From Verrucolacustris abundans (lineage in GTDB: Bacteria > Verrucomicrobiota > Verrucomicrobiia > Methylacidiphilales > Verrucolacustridaceae), in assembly GCA_965194535.1 (NCBI GenBank), contig OZ239145.1, positions 310,001 through 374,000 of the forward strand: a stretch of DNA of 64,000 bases. The letters run 5' to 3'. The position numbers and the translations under genes are program-made. This document shows positions 41,910 to 51,064 of this stretch, in pieces (position 1 is the first letter of the stretch; every line of letters begins with the position of its first letter). The notes under the pieces were generated by a model. That model saw only the letters and a list, made by a program, of their open reading frames with translations. It had not been told where the DNA came from and searched no databases.

Positions 41910-43982
41910 CTAAGGCGAAAGAGATTTAAGAACTATTGAGGGGGTGATGATTTCGGGGAGAAGTTGGGGAGTGGAGTTTGGAGAGGGGCGCAGAATGACG
42001 TAGGTCGGGACTCCTTCGCGTCCATATTTATGTAAAGCGGAGGTGATCGCAGGATCACGGCGAGTCCAATCGGCGACAAGAAAAGCAATGTTGTTAGCAC
42101 GGAAAGCGGCTTGGACATCGGGGTGGGAGAGGGTGAGGCGTTCGTTGACTTGGCAGGTAAGGCACCAGGCGGCGGTGAAGTCGATGAAGACCGTGTGACC
42201 AGCAGCCAGCTGGCGGGCGACTTCCTCTTCCGACCAAGGGAGGCGGTCTGGATGATGGGAAACTAGTTCGGTCGAGGCGGTCTTTAAAGCGGTTGCAGGG
42301 ATCACGGCCGCAAGAAGAACTAAGGCGAGCCCGCCCCAGCGCAAAGTGGAGGATGGAGGAAAGGAGTGTTGGCTACGCCCATACAGGAGAAGACCTAAGG
42401 AGAGAGCGATTGTCCCTAGTAGGGCGGGAAGAATGGCGGAGGTGCCTGAGAGGCGGTAGGCAACCCAAGCCAGCCAGAGAACAGCGGCGAGCATGGGGAT
42501 GGAGAGGATCTTTTTGAATGTATTCATCCATGCGCCTGGCTTTGGAAGGAAAGAAAGAAGAGCTGGGAAAAAGGAGAAAAGAAGTACGGGAAGAGCAAAG
42601 CCAAAGGCTAAAAATGAGAAGATCAGAAGAGTTGTATGGGGAGGGAGAGCGAAGGCTGCGGCAAGTGCGACACCCATAAAGGGGGCGGTACAGGGAGAGG
42701 CGACGGCAACAGCCAGAAGTCCTGAGGCAAATGCCCCTGCCCAACCTTGGCTTTTCTTTTTTGCGGCCAGACCCCCTAAGAGTGATTGAAATTCAAAGAC
42801 ACCCAGAAGGTTTAGAGAAAGAGCGAGGAGTAGAGCTAAGAGAAGCCAGACGACAGGAGGGGACTGTAGTTGAAAACCCCAACCGAGAGATTGGCCTGAG
42901 GCGCGAAGGATGATGAGAAGTCCTGCGAGGGCTAGAAGAGAGAGAAGGACGCCGAAGCTGAAAGCGATGCCTTCGCGTCGAGCAGCAGACCGGCTCTCCG
43001 ATGAAATTTGTACAAGGTGTAAGGCTTTGAGGGAGAGAATAGGAAAGACACATGGCATCACGTTCAGAATCAATCCGCCAAGAAAGGCGAAGAGTAGGGT
43101 CAGCGAGAGGCGGGAGGTTGAGGTGGAAGGAGATTTTAAATCGACGGAGATTGCGAGGGCGCGGTGGCCGGAGGTGTCCCAAGGGTTTTCTGCAAGGAGG
43201 ACTCCTTGGAGAGAGGGGGGAAGCTTGGCTTTTTCTTTGAGGTAGAGGGTGAGTTGAAGTTTTCCTGAGCTAAGGACTTCTGTTTTTGAAGGTTTGAATT
43301 CATCCAAAAAGTCGCCCTCGGGAAAGAAGATGAGAGAACCTACTTTAGTTTGGGGTTGGACGGTGATTTGCAGGGCAGAGCCTTCTGTCTTGGCAGAAAT
43401 GGGGATGTGAGGAAGGGAAATGGGGAGATCTTTGCGAACATCGTTAAAAAGGGCTTGAAGATCGATGTTGGGTTTCGGCTCCGTGGAAAGAGTGAGATTG
43501 AGGTGGGCCTTACCGGGTAGGCAGGTTTCCTTGCAAACGAGCCACTCGACATCTGCTTCGATAGGGAAAGAGGAGGGTATTTTTTCGTACTCAGGGATCG
43601 TGAAAGTTGTAAGCAGGAGTGTTTCCTGTTCGTATCCGTAACTAATGAGAGGGGGGAGAAGAATCTTTTCTGGAAAGGGAAATTGAAGAGGGCCAGCGGT
43701 CCATCCTGACGGGAGTTTCCATGTGACAGAAGGGGGAAGGCCGGAGTCCCCTGGGTTTTTCCAGTAGATGTGCCAACCCGATACAGGAATCAACCGAAGG
43801 GCGACGGTGAGCGTTTTTCCGGATATGATGGGTGTAGGTTCTGCGATAAGTTCGACGGTAAGTTGGGGGGTTTTTGCAATCGAACCTGCCCAAAGTGGAC
43901 AGGCAAACATGATAAGAAAGGGGAGGTATCTTACGAAGGGAGGGATTGGGAGGGGCATGGGTATAGGGTATGCTAAATTCAT
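41910..43982 (-). CDS. dsbD: thiol:disulfide interchange protein DsbD
   Basis: A 690-residue membrane reductant carrier. After a signal peptide ('YLPFLIMFACPLWAG') comes a periplasmic N-domain of the DsbD/ScsB type ('WHIYWKNPGDSGLPPSVTW'). The central eight-helix domain carries the two redox Cys in 'MPCVFPILSLKAL' and 'SPCTAPFMGVAL', and a C-terminal thioredoxin domain has 'AAWCLTCQVNERLTL' (CxxC). It passes electrons from cytoplasmic thioredoxin to periplasmic thiols. The ATG at 43982 has AGGAG 16 bases upstream; ATG at 43958 is possible. Its start is 3 bases from uvrC's. Confidence 0.92.
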   Translation of the reverse strand: MNLAYPIPMPLPIPPFVRYLPFLIMFACPLWAGSIAKTPQLTVELIAEPTPIISGKTLTVALRLIPVSGWHIYWKNPGDSGLPPSVTWKLPSGWTAGPLQFPFPEKILLPPLISYGYEQETLLLTTFTIPEYEKIPSSFPIEADVEWLVCKETCLPGKAHLNLTLSTEPKPNIDLQALFNDVRKDLPISLPHIPISAKTEGSALQITVQPQTKVGSLIFFPEGDFLDEFKPSKTEVLSSGKLQLTLYLKEKAKLPPSLQGVLLAENPWDTSGHRALAISVDLKSPSTSTSRLSLTLLFAFLGGLILNVMPCVFPILSLKALHLVQISSESRSAARREGIAFSFGVLLSLLALAGLLIILRASGQSLGWGFQLQSPPVVWLLLALLLALSLNLLGVFEFQSLLGGLAAKKKSQGWAGAFASGLLAVAVASPCTAPFMGVALAAAFALPPHTTLLIFSFLAFGFALPVLLFSFFPALLSFLPKPGAWMNTFKKILSIPMLAAVLWLAWVAYRLSGTSAILPALLGTIALSLGLLLYGRSQHSFPPSSTLRWGGLALVLLAAVIPATALKTASTELVSHHPDRLPWSEEEVARQLAAGHTVFIDFTAAWCLTCQVNERLTLSHPDVQAAFRANNIAFLVADWTRRDPAITSALHKYGREGVPTYVILRPSPNSTPQLLPEIITPSIVLKSLSP

Positions 43983-43985
43983 CGA

Positions 43986-45452
43986 ATGGAAACGGTTTCT
44001 CCTGAATTTGTGAAGCAGTTGCGGGATCTTCCGCATCGCCCAGGGGTATATCTTTATCGAGATCGGTTTCATCGTGTGATTTATGTGGGAAAAGCGAAAG
44101 ATTTGCATCGCAGGGTGAGCCAATATTTTCATCCATCGCGAAAGATGGGGGCGGATTTAAAAACGAGGGCGTTGCTGCAAAGCATTGCGGAGATGGAGAC
44201 GCACGTAGTGAAAAGTGAGCCGGAGGCAATATTGCTGGAGGGAAGGCTCATCAAGGAGTATCGGCCGCGTTACAATGTGAGCTTCCGAGATGATAAGAGA
44301 TTTCTCTTGGTTCGTGTGGATGTAGAGGAGCCGTTCCCAAAGTTTCAAACCACGAGGATGAAGAGGGAAGATAAGGCCCGGTATTTTGGTCCTTTTGCAC
44401 ACTCGGGAGCTTTGCGTCAGACGTTATCCCTTATGAGGAAGAAGTTTGGGTTACGTTCCTGTCGACCTGAGATTCCCGGAGAGAGGGAGTACCGGCACTG
44501 CTTGGATCATGTGATCAAGAACTGCAGTGCTCCTTGTGTTGGCAAGATCAGCCGGGCGGAGTATCAGGAGAGAGTTATGCAGGCGTGTTCTTTTCTCGAG
44601 GGAAAGAGCATGGAAATGCGTGAAGATCTGAAGGCTGCGATGAAGAAAGCGGCGGAGAGGCGGGATTTCGAAAAAGCAGCCTCTTTGCGTAACCTTGTAG
44701 AGGATTTAAAGAAAACGACCCGACCCTCCCGTAAGTTCTTTCGGGATTTGCCGACGACGGTGGTGCCTGAAAAGGATTTGGAAACGTTGCGGGATGTGTT
44801 GGGGTTGGGAACCGTCCCTGCCCGGATTGAGTGTTTTGATATTTCGAACATTTCAGATACTCACAGTGTGGCTTCGATGGCTGTATTTCGGGATGGAAGA
44901 CCGTCCAAGCCCGCATATCGGCGATATCGGATTCAAGGTGTGGCGGGACAGGATGATGTGGGATGTATGGCTGAGGTGATTCGGCGGCGGTGTGTGCGTT
45001 GGAGCGTTGAGGGAAGTGAACCGCCGGACCTAATTGTTGTGGACGGGGGGAAGGGGCAATTAGGTGCGGCAGTACGGGAGTTGCATGGAGCGGGCTGGAC
45101 GGAAGTGCCTGTGATTGGTTTGGCAAAGCAGAATGAAGAAATTTTTCGGCCAGGTCGGCCTGATCCGATCCTTTTACCCAAGGAGAATGGGGCGATTCGG
45201 CTGCTACAGAGAGTGCGAGACGAGGCGCATCGGGTGGCAAACGGATATCACCAGCTGCTGATGAAAAAAAGGATGCAGATGAGTGAACTGGATTCAATTC
45301 CTGGGATCAGCGGGGTTCGTAAGAGGGCTTTGTTAAAAAGGTTTGGTACCGTGAGTCGGGTAGCCAAGGCAACAGTGGAGGAGTTGGCTGAGGTGGAGGG
45401 GGTGGGCCTTAAAGTCGCGAATGCGATTGCCACTTATTTTACAAAAGCCTGA
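43986..45452 (+). CDS. uvrC: excinuclease subunit UvrC, short form
   Basis: A 488-residue UvrC; E. coli-type proteins have about 610. The GIY-YIG nuclease is at residues 12-95 ('RPGVYLYRDRFHRVIYVGKA'), a Cys cluster at 159-184, the UVR motif near 205-245, the RNase H-like nuclease from 282 with Asp285 ('ECFDIS'), Asp353 ('VVDGGKG') and His415 ('RDEAHR'), and tandem HhH at 437-485. Only about 40 residues separate UVR from the RNase H domain, where about 140 are usual, so a linker region is missing. All catalytic residues are present. It makes both incisions in nucleotide excision repair. Confidence 0.95.
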   Translation: METVSPEFVKQLRDLPHRPGVYLYRDRFHRVIYVGKAKDLHRRVSQYFHPSRKMGADLKTRALLQSIAEMETHVVKSEPEAILLEGRLIKEYRPRYNVSFRDDKRFLLVRVDVEEPFPKFQTTRMKREDKARYFGPFAHSGALRQTLSLMRKKFGLRSCRPEIPGEREYRHCLDHVIKNCSAPCVGKISRAEYQERVMQACSFLEGKSMEMREDLKAAMKKAAERRDFEKAASLRNLVEDLKKTTRPSRKFFRDLPTTVVPEKDLETLRDVLGLGTVPARIECFDISNISDTHSVASMAVFRDGRPSKPAYRRYRIQGVAGQDDVGCMAEVIRRRCVRWSVEGSEPPDLIVVDGGKGQLGAAVRELHGAGWTEVPVIGLAKQNEEIFRPGRPDPILLPKENGAIRLLQRVRDEAHRVANGYHQLLMKKRMQMSELDSIPGISGVRKRALLKRFGTVSRVAKATVEELAEVEGVGLKVANAIATYFTKA

Positions 45453-45459
45453 ACGAGGA

Positions 45460-46533
45460 ATGAAAAAGAGAGGAGGGGTTGAAGTTGGTTGGGAGGTAGA
45501 GGCTCGGGAGCGGGGAATTTATTTGCCTCAAGTGGATCTGTGGATGGATCCGCAGCGACCACAGAGGCGGGCTGTGGTGACGCATGCGCATTACGATCAT
45601 TTAGCGGGCCATGATGAGATTCTGGCGAGTCCTGCTACGGCGCGACTGTTAAGGGTGCGAGTGCCGAAGAGAACTAAGATTCGGGAGATTCCATTTGGGA
45701 AAGCAATTGCGTTGGGTAAGGGCGCAAGTCTGACGCTTTTTCCCGCAGGACATATCTTGGGATCGGCCATGGTTTGGGTGAAAAGAAAAGTGGGTACCCG
45801 AGAGACGCGACTTCTTTACACAGGAGATTTTAAATTGCGGGGGGGTGCGACGGCAGAGACGTGTCAGCCGAAGCAAGCGGATGTGCTGGTGATGGAGACA
45901 ACTTTTGGACGACCCGAGTATTGTTTTCCACCGGAGGACAAGGTGGTGGGTGAAATCGTCTCCTTTTGTCGAAAAGCACTGAAGGAGGGCAAAGTGCCGA
46001 TTCTTCTGGGATACTCGCTGGGAAAAAGTCAGGAGATTCTCCATCGGATCGGTTCGGCAGGATTTCCTATTTTGATTCATGCGGCGGGGCATCGAATGTG
46101 CGAGGTGTATCGGGAGTTCGGACAGTCGTTACCTCCTGCGGGAAAATTAGGAAAGATTACTGAGGAGAAGGTGCGTGGTCATGTTTTGATCGTGCCGCCT
46201 TCGATAGCGAGGGGGAAGGAGGTTAAGGCTTTGGAGAGTCGAAAGGTGGCAGTCGTTACGGGGTGGGCTTTGGATCGCGGGGTGATCTACCGCTACGGGT
46301 GCGATGAGGCGTTTCCGTTATCGGATCACGCAGATTACGGTGAGTTGATCGAGATGGTGGAAAGGGTGAAGCCGAAAGAGGTTCGAACCGTGCACGGATT
46401 TTCGAAGGAGTTTGCTATGGATTTGCAGGAGAGAGGATACCGAGCCTGGGCCTTGGAAGGTGATACTCAGATGGTTTTGCCCCTTGGATTCGATAGGGGA
46501 GAGACGAAAAGAAAAATGGGTAGGGGGGGCTAA
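45460..46533 (+). CDS. beta-CASP metallo-beta-lactamase exonuclease-like protein
   Basis: A 357-residue MBL-fold protein with a beta-CASP insert, similar to the DNA-ligase-associated exonuclease / mRNA 3'-end-processing-factor-like family. 'THAHYDHLAGHDEI' is the zinc motif (HxHxDH), 'FPAGHILGSAMVW' the third His, 'LLYTGDFKLR' the Asp, and 'PLSDHADYGELIEMV' plus 'VRTVHGF' the later His motifs. It probably degrades nucleic acid. The ATG at 45460 is 5 bases after uvrC's stop, so it may be co-expressed with this repair gene. Confidence 0.85.
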   Translation: MKKRGGVEVGWEVEARERGIYLPQVDLWMDPQRPQRRAVVTHAHYDHLAGHDEILASPATARLLRVRVPKRTKIREIPFGKAIALGKGASLTLFPAGHILGSAMVWVKRKVGTRETRLLYTGDFKLRGGATAETCQPKQADVLVMETTFGRPEYCFPPEDKVVGEIVSFCRKALKEGKVPILLGYSLGKSQEILHRIGSAGFPILIHAAGHRMCEVYREFGQSLPPAGKLGKITEEKVRGHVLIVPPSIARGKEVKALESRKVAVVTGWALDRGVIYRYGCDEAFPLSDHADYGELIEMVERVKPKEVRTVHGFSKEFAMDLQERGYRAWALEGDTQMVLPLGFDRGETKRKMGRGG

Positions 46534-46535
46534 GA

Positions 46536-46931
46536 CTAGCTGTTGAACGCAGATTCTTTCGAAGGGCCAGAAGAAGTGTCGTCCGAGCGGGGTTTTACGT
46601 CCATATCGATGGTTCCCTTGACGCTGGCTCCATCGTTGATGATCAGGCGGGGGGTACGAATATCCCCAAGTACGTAGCCTCCGCTGACGATCTCAATTTT
46701 ATCTTTAACCGCGATATTTCCTACGACCCCACCCGCAATGTTGATATCATTTGCATCCACATCTGCTTTAACGAGGCCACTCTCACGGATGAGAACAGTG
46801 GTATCAATCATGATCCGACCCTCAACCCTGCCTTCGACCACGAGTTGTTCACTACCAAGGATTTCTCCCTTAATTGTGACTGTTTTTCCTATAATGGTTT
46901 GGGCGCCATCTCTGTCTTGGTTGATTCTCAT
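46536..46931 (-). CDS. bactofilin (polymer-forming cytoskeletal protein)
   Basis: A 131-residue bactofilin. Residues 12-105 form the beta-helix repeats ('VTIKGEILGSEQLVVEGRVE', 'VLIRESGLVKADVDANDINI', 'LIINDGASVKGTIDM'), and a disordered tail follows. Bactofilins polymerise without nucleotides and organise cell shape or envelope enzymes. The upstream gap to 47085 is AT-rich. Confidence 0.93.
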   Translation of the reverse strand: MRINQDRDGAQTIIGKTVTIKGEILGSEQLVVEGRVEGRIMIDTTVLIRESGLVKADVDANDINIAGGVVGNIAVKDKIEIVSGGYVLGDIRTPRLIINDGASVKGTIDMDVKPRSDDTSSGPSKESAFNS

Positions 46932-47038
46932 TTAGCTCAGCAAATACGCTGAATAACTTGAATAGCGGTCCTAGGAAGTAGCGTCAAGAATGCCTTACCT
47001 GAGTTATTGGAAATAAGAAGACGTACGGGAAAAGATAT

Positions 47039-47062
47039 ATTTTACTTTATTTAAAGTAAAAT
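47039..47062. terminator. AT-rich inverted repeat downstream of the cyclase gene
   Basis: ATTTTACTTT-ATTT-AAAGTAAAAT has 10-base perfect arms. It lies 24 bases after the cyclase stop (minus strand) and upstream of the bactofilin gene. It could end the cyclase transcript or serve as an operator for bactofilin; the sequence does not decide. Confidence 0.45.
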
Positions 47063-47085
47063 TAGCGACTTTTTGTGCGAAAGAT

Positions 47086-48807
47086 TTATTTTGAAGCGGT
47101 TTGCCAGACGCCGTTCCAATCCTTGGGAGGTGGAGTTCGGGTAAACGTGGCGATTCGGGATAAGAATTCTAGAGAGGGGCCATCGTGGGCTTTGATCTTC
47201 AGGCAATTCTGAAATCCTTTTTCAGCCTCGCTCCATTTTTGTTCGCGATAGTGTCGAAGGGCGATGGCAAAGGCGTCCCGTAGTTCTGCGGTTTTGGGGT
47301 CGAGTTGACCCATTTTACTGAGGAGTTCATAGATACGAACCGGCTCCGTTTTCCCGTACACGGTTACAAAGTCGATTTCTCTGGCTTCGATTTCAAGTTC
47401 GGCCAATCGGTAGCAGTCTTCGTTGATGATGAGATCGGTGCCGTAGACTTTGTTTACGCCTTCCAGGCGAGACGCAATATTTACAGTGTCTCCGATGACG
47501 GTGAAGGATTTTGTGGTGGCGGAACCGATGGTGCCAATCAGGGTATCGCCTGTGGCCAGCGCCATCCGGACTTGGAACTTAGGAATATTTCTGCGTAGGC
47601 CTGTGATTTGGGAAATATCCTTTTCGATCTGAGCAAAGGCGGGGCGCATTTCGAGACACGCGAGGCAGGCATCACGCGCGTGATCCTCCCCCTCGGAAAA
47701 AGGGGTGGTCCAAAAGGCCATGACGGCGTCTCCAATGAACTTATCGACGATTCCATGGTGTTTGCGAATGCCCGAGGTAGCGGCTGTAAAGTAGTGGTTG
47801 AGGAGGCCTACAACATTGTCGGCTGTGAGTTGTTCCCCGATTCCGCTGAAACCTGCGATGTCGGAGAAAAAGATGGTGGCTTTTCGGCGGTCGGCAGAGT
47901 GGCGGAGTTCTCCTGTCGCAGGGTTGACTACATTGGCGACGATTCTGGGGTCCAGGAACTGGCCGAAGGCCTCGCGTAGTTTTTCCTTGGATTTGAGTTG
48001 ATCCACCATGACGTTGAAGGAGGTGGTAAGGTCACCGATTTCATCGGAAGAGGTGACGGGCAGGGGATCAGAAAACTTGCCATCGGCCGTTTCATGAAAC
48101 GCGGAAGTAAGGCGACGGAAGGCGCTTTGAAGTCGTCCCGTGATGAGGAGGAAAACAAAAAAGCCAAGAATCGAGGCTGCGATAAAGATGGCGACATTAG
48201 TCCATATGATATTTTGAATGTTTTCCCTTGTCTCGGCAATGGAAGCGAGGGCCAGGCAGTTAGCCTTTTCGCGGATGCCTGAAAGTATGGGGTCGAGGTA
48301 TTCATAATTTCGGAGCTGCAAGATTGCGGTTTGAGCCTCCCGCATTTTGGACTGAGCGATCAGTTCGATCGGCAGGGTTGCGGCAACAGCGAACCGATGA
48401 ACCTCTGCCTCAAGGGAGGTGACCTCTCCTACAAGGCGGGCCATTTCCAATCGATCGGCCAAATCGTTCCGATCATCCTGACTGCCTTTTTCGCAGAGGA
48501 TCTTGGTCTCAGAAAAAATAGAATTAATTTGGGCGTTACACTTTTTGGAGCGCGTTAAAATTTCCTCGATACGCTCCTGGGAGGGGGCGGAGTCCCCGAT
48601 CGAGCGGTGGGCCAGGAGCTCAATTTCATACGTGATGACATCTAGGGAGTTAAGTCGGGTAAGGATGGGTAAGTGATATTCATTAATTCCTGCCACTTCA
48701 TTGTCTGAGTCGTAGACCATGTAAAGGGTGACTGCCAAAGCGGCTGCAAAAAGAATAAGGAGGGCTATCACTCCTGACATAATTTTGGTGCGAAGAGAGC
48801 GTCCCAT
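47086..48807 (-). CDS. membrane-bound class III adenylate/guanylate cyclase with HAMP
   Basis: A 573-residue sensor cyclase. Transmembrane helices lie at about residues 11-31 and 200-222, with an extracytoplasmic helical sensor between. A HAMP domain ('FRRLTSAFHETADGKFSDPL') follows, then the catalytic domain with metal Asp in 'TIFFSDIAGFSGIGEQL' and 'VDKFIGDAVMAFW', and Asn/Arg in 'GDTVNIASRLEGV'. It would make cAMP or cGMP in response to an external cue. The C-terminal 60 residues look like a TPR-type pair. Confidence 0.92.
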   Translation of the reverse strand: MGRSLRTKIMSGVIALLILFAAALAVTLYMVYDSDNEVAGINEYHLPILTRLNSLDVITYEIELLAHRSIGDSAPSQERIEEILTRSKKCNAQINSIFSETKILCEKGSQDDRNDLADRLEMARLVGEVTSLEAEVHRFAVAATLPIELIAQSKMREAQTAILQLRNYEYLDPILSGIREKANCLALASIAETRENIQNIIWTNVAIFIAASILGFFVFLLITGRLQSAFRRLTSAFHETADGKFSDPLPVTSSDEIGDLTTSFNVMVDQLKSKEKLREAFGQFLDPRIVANVVNPATGELRHSADRRKATIFFSDIAGFSGIGEQLTADNVVGLLNHYFTAATSGIRKHHGIVDKFIGDAVMAFWTTPFSEGEDHARDACLACLEMRPAFAQIEKDISQITGLRRNIPKFQVRMALATGDTLIGTIGSATTKSFTVIGDTVNIASRLEGVNKVYGTDLIINEDCYRLAELEIEAREIDFVTVYGKTEPVRIYELLSKMGQLDPKTAELRDAFAIALRHYREQKWSEAEKGFQNCLKIKAHDGPSLEFLSRIATFTRTPPPKDWNGVWQTASK

Positions 48808-48816
48808 AGCGTGAAT

Positions 48817-49695
48817 TTAGCGTTTCGGACTGTTGGGGTCACGAGAGAATGAAGCGGGATGCGACGAGGGCTGCACAAGCCAGAGCCCTTCTTCGCCGAG
48901 GGGATCGAGATAGCGTGCCAGTTTTCGCATATGAGTGGATCGGATCCAGGCTTCGACCTGAGAAGAAGTGGGTCGGCGGGATGAAAAAACGGTGTGAATT
49001 TTGCGTGGGGATATCCAGCGGGCTTCGATGCGGGCGAGAGTTTTTTGCTTAGGATCAGGAAAAACGCCAAATTCGAGATGCCCTTGGGGTAGTTTTGGGC
49101 GGTATCGGAGGATCGCGGCTTCCAGCCATTTACGGGTAGGTCGATTGTCGTATTGCGGGAGGATACTGAGGGCTCCGGTGTGAGATGATTGTCCCGGAGC
49201 TAGGTTTGCGCTGAAAAGGAGAAGGTCATCTTTCTTCATCAAGCGGCGTATGGATCGAAGGAGGGGCAGAGGATTCAGGTTGGGTAAAACACCAAAGAGA
49301 GTGATTAGGGTTGGATGGGGACTCAATCGGGTGGACAGAAATTGCAAAGAGAGACTGGAAGTTAAGTCAGCCCGGTAAGCAGACTTTTGAAAAGCGGGTA
49401 GTCGACGTGCTGCGCGGCGGGCAAGGGAGAGGTTGGTATCTAAGGCTAATAAAGAGGTGGGCCTTGGTAGCCTTTTGAGAAGGAGGGATTCTTTGGTTCC
49501 GTCCGCGCATCCCAGAGCGAGGAGGGAGTAGGATCGGCGACCGAAATGCTTTCGAATCCTCGCAGAGGGGAGACAGTACAGTCGTTGAAGTTCGCTACGG
49601 TGTAGAAAGGGGGAGCAGGAGATGTGTACCTTTCCCCAAAGACGACCTAGGGAGGGGTGAGAGTAGAGGGCAGAGGCGGGTAATTCGGTTGGCAC
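48817..49695 (-). CDS. EgtD-like SAM-dependent methyltransferase
   Basis: A 292-residue protein resembling the histidine-specific methyltransferase (EgtD) fold. 'LLALGCADGTKESLLLKRL' is motif I, 'LLALDTNLSLARRAA' motif II, and 'LITLFGVLPNLNPLPLLRSI' with 'DDLLLFSANLAPG' matches the family's later blocks. The GTG start and a Ser/Pro/Arg-rich tail are unremarkable. No ergothioneine genes are nearby, so the substrate is open. It lies upstream of the cyclase on the same strand, 9 bases apart. Confidence 0.65.
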   Translation of the reverse strand: MPTELPASALYSHPSLGRLWGKVHISCSPFLHRSELQRLYCLPSARIRKHFGRRSYSLLALGCADGTKESLLLKRLPRPTSLLALDTNLSLARRAARRLPAFQKSAYRADLTSSLSLQFLSTRLSPHPTLITLFGVLPNLNPLPLLRSIRRLMKKDDLLLFSANLAPGQSSHTGALSILPQYDNRPTRKWLEAAILRYRPKLPQGHLEFGVFPDPKQKTLARIEARWISPRKIHTVFSSRRPTSSQVEAWIRSTHMRKLARYLDPLGEEGLWLVQPSSHPASFSRDPNSPKR

Positions 49696-49794
49696 TGGGT
49701 GAAGGATAACCCGTGGTTACCCTGTTTCGAAAGGTTTGAAGGGTAGTGTAGGGCAGGTCGTATGATCCTGCCTCTTGGAGATCTCAAAATGGAG

Positions 49795-49841
49795 TTTAAA
49801 ACACCATCGCCCAGGCTGTGCATGCACGGACTGGGCGATGG
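49795..49841 (-). terminator. terminator downstream of the sigma factor gene
   Basis: CCATCGCCCAG (49804-49814) and CTGGGCGATGG (49831-49841) form an 11-bp perfect stem. Read on the minus strand it is followed by TGTTTTAAA. It lies 22 bases past the sigma factor stop. Confidence 0.85.
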
Positions 49842-49863
49842 AATGGTTTGGAGCTAAGGTGCT

Positions 49864-50790
49864 TCAGACTGCTTGAATAAGGCCACCAGTTCCAACAAGT
49901 TTGCGGAAGTATTCAGGGAAGTTTTCCTCCTTGAGCATACGACGGCGTAATTTTGCGAGAGCTGAGTTTTGGATTTGCCGAATTCTCTCGCGGGTGACGT
50001 TAAGTTTCTCGCCTACCTCTTCGAGAGTTTTTTCCTTGGATTCATTATCGAGGCCGAAGCGCAAGCGAAGGATTTCAAGTTCACGTTCCGACAGGACTTG
50101 AAGACAGCGGGAAACTGCATCACGGAAATCGACTTGGGAGTGTTCTTCCATGGGGTCGATGGCACGGGGATCGGCCAAAAGATCCACGAGGCTTCCCTCA
50201 TCCCCTTCAGAGCCTAGGGCAACGTCGAGGGAGACGGTGCCTAAGGATACTTCTCTGAGTTTGGTGACTCGCCGGGTATCTGTCTGCAACTCATCCGCCA
50301 ACTCTGTGTCGGTGGGTTCGCGACCTAGTTCGGCACCCAGTGCGGCACTGACTCGGCGCAGACGTTGGATCTTGTCGACAAGGTGAACGGGAAGCCGAAC
50401 TGTTTTGCCTTGGTTTGCAAGGGCCCGACGGATGGCCTGTTTAATCCACCAGCAGGCGTAGGTACTAAATTTCACGCCACGACTGGGTTTGAAGCGGTCG
50501 ACCGCTTTCATAAGGCCGAGGTTTCCTTCCGAAATGAGGTCAAGGATGGGTAAACCGCAGTGGTTGTAGGCGGTGGCAATCTTTACGACGAGGCGGAGAT
50601 TGGATTTGATCATGAGCTCGCGGGCCTGATTTTCTCCTCGGCGAACCCGGCGGGAGACTTTTCTTTCGTCTTCCTGAGTCAGGAGGGGAGTCTCCCCGAT
50701 TCCCTTAAGGTAGGCCTGAAGGGTGGCGGGCAGTTCGGAGGGGCGAAGGGAGGATTCTGCTCCCTCAGTTTCTTGAGTTGTGGTCTTCAT
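49864..50790 (-). CDS. RNA polymerase sigma-70 family factor (RpoD/RpoS-like)
   Basis: A 308-residue sigma factor without the long region 1.1. Region 1.2 is 'LQAYLKGIGETPLLTQEDER', region 2 'STYACWWIKQAIRRALANQG', region 3 begins 'TVRLPVHLVDKIQRL', and region 4 has the HTH 'LEEVGEKLNVTRERIRQIQN'. This is a group 1 or 2 sigma, more likely an alternative primary-like (RpoS/SigB-type) factor given its size. ATG at 50790 chosen; GTG at 50880 would add 30 residues and neither has a clear ribosome binding site. Confidence 0.92.
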   Translation of the reverse strand: MKTTTQETEGAESSLRPSELPATLQAYLKGIGETPLLTQEDERKVSRRVRRGENQARELMIKSNLRLVVKIATAYNHCGLPILDLISEGNLGLMKAVDRFKPSRGVKFSTYACWWIKQAIRRALANQGKTVRLPVHLVDKIQRLRRVSAALGAELGREPTDTELADELQTDTRRVTKLREVSLGTVSLDVALGSEGDEGSLVDLLADPRAIDPMEEHSQVDFRDAVSRCLQVLSERELEILRLRFGLDNESKEKTLEEVGEKLNVTRERIRQIQNSALAKLRRRMLKEENFPEYFRKLVGTGGLIQAV

Positions 50791-51002
50791 ACTAGGTTTG
50801 ACCGGTGAAGAAAAAGAACGTTCGGACTTTTTTTTTGGGGGTTGGGAGAATACGGAATGGGTACCAAGAATCTGAGTCACCTGAGCTGGTCAGGGTGGAG
50901 ATCACGCTCTTATTTTGGGCAATTGGGCGGGGCGCAAAAGTGACAATTTGATGGCAGATTAGTAACTCGGGAAGGATTGAGGATACAAAAGGGTGAGATT
51001 TG

Positions 51003-51042
51003 TAAAAAGAAAATGGGGGTGGAGATTGCTCTCCACCCCCAT
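51003..51042 (-). terminator. terminator downstream of the RRM protein gene
   Basis: ATGGGGGTGGAGA / TCTCCACCCCCAT stem with a TTGC loop (51013-51042). On the minus strand it is followed by TTTCTTTTT. It ends the RNA-binding-protein transcript, 23 bases past its stop. Confidence 0.92.
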
Positions 51043-51064
51043 CCTCAAAACCGTAGGTAAGGTT

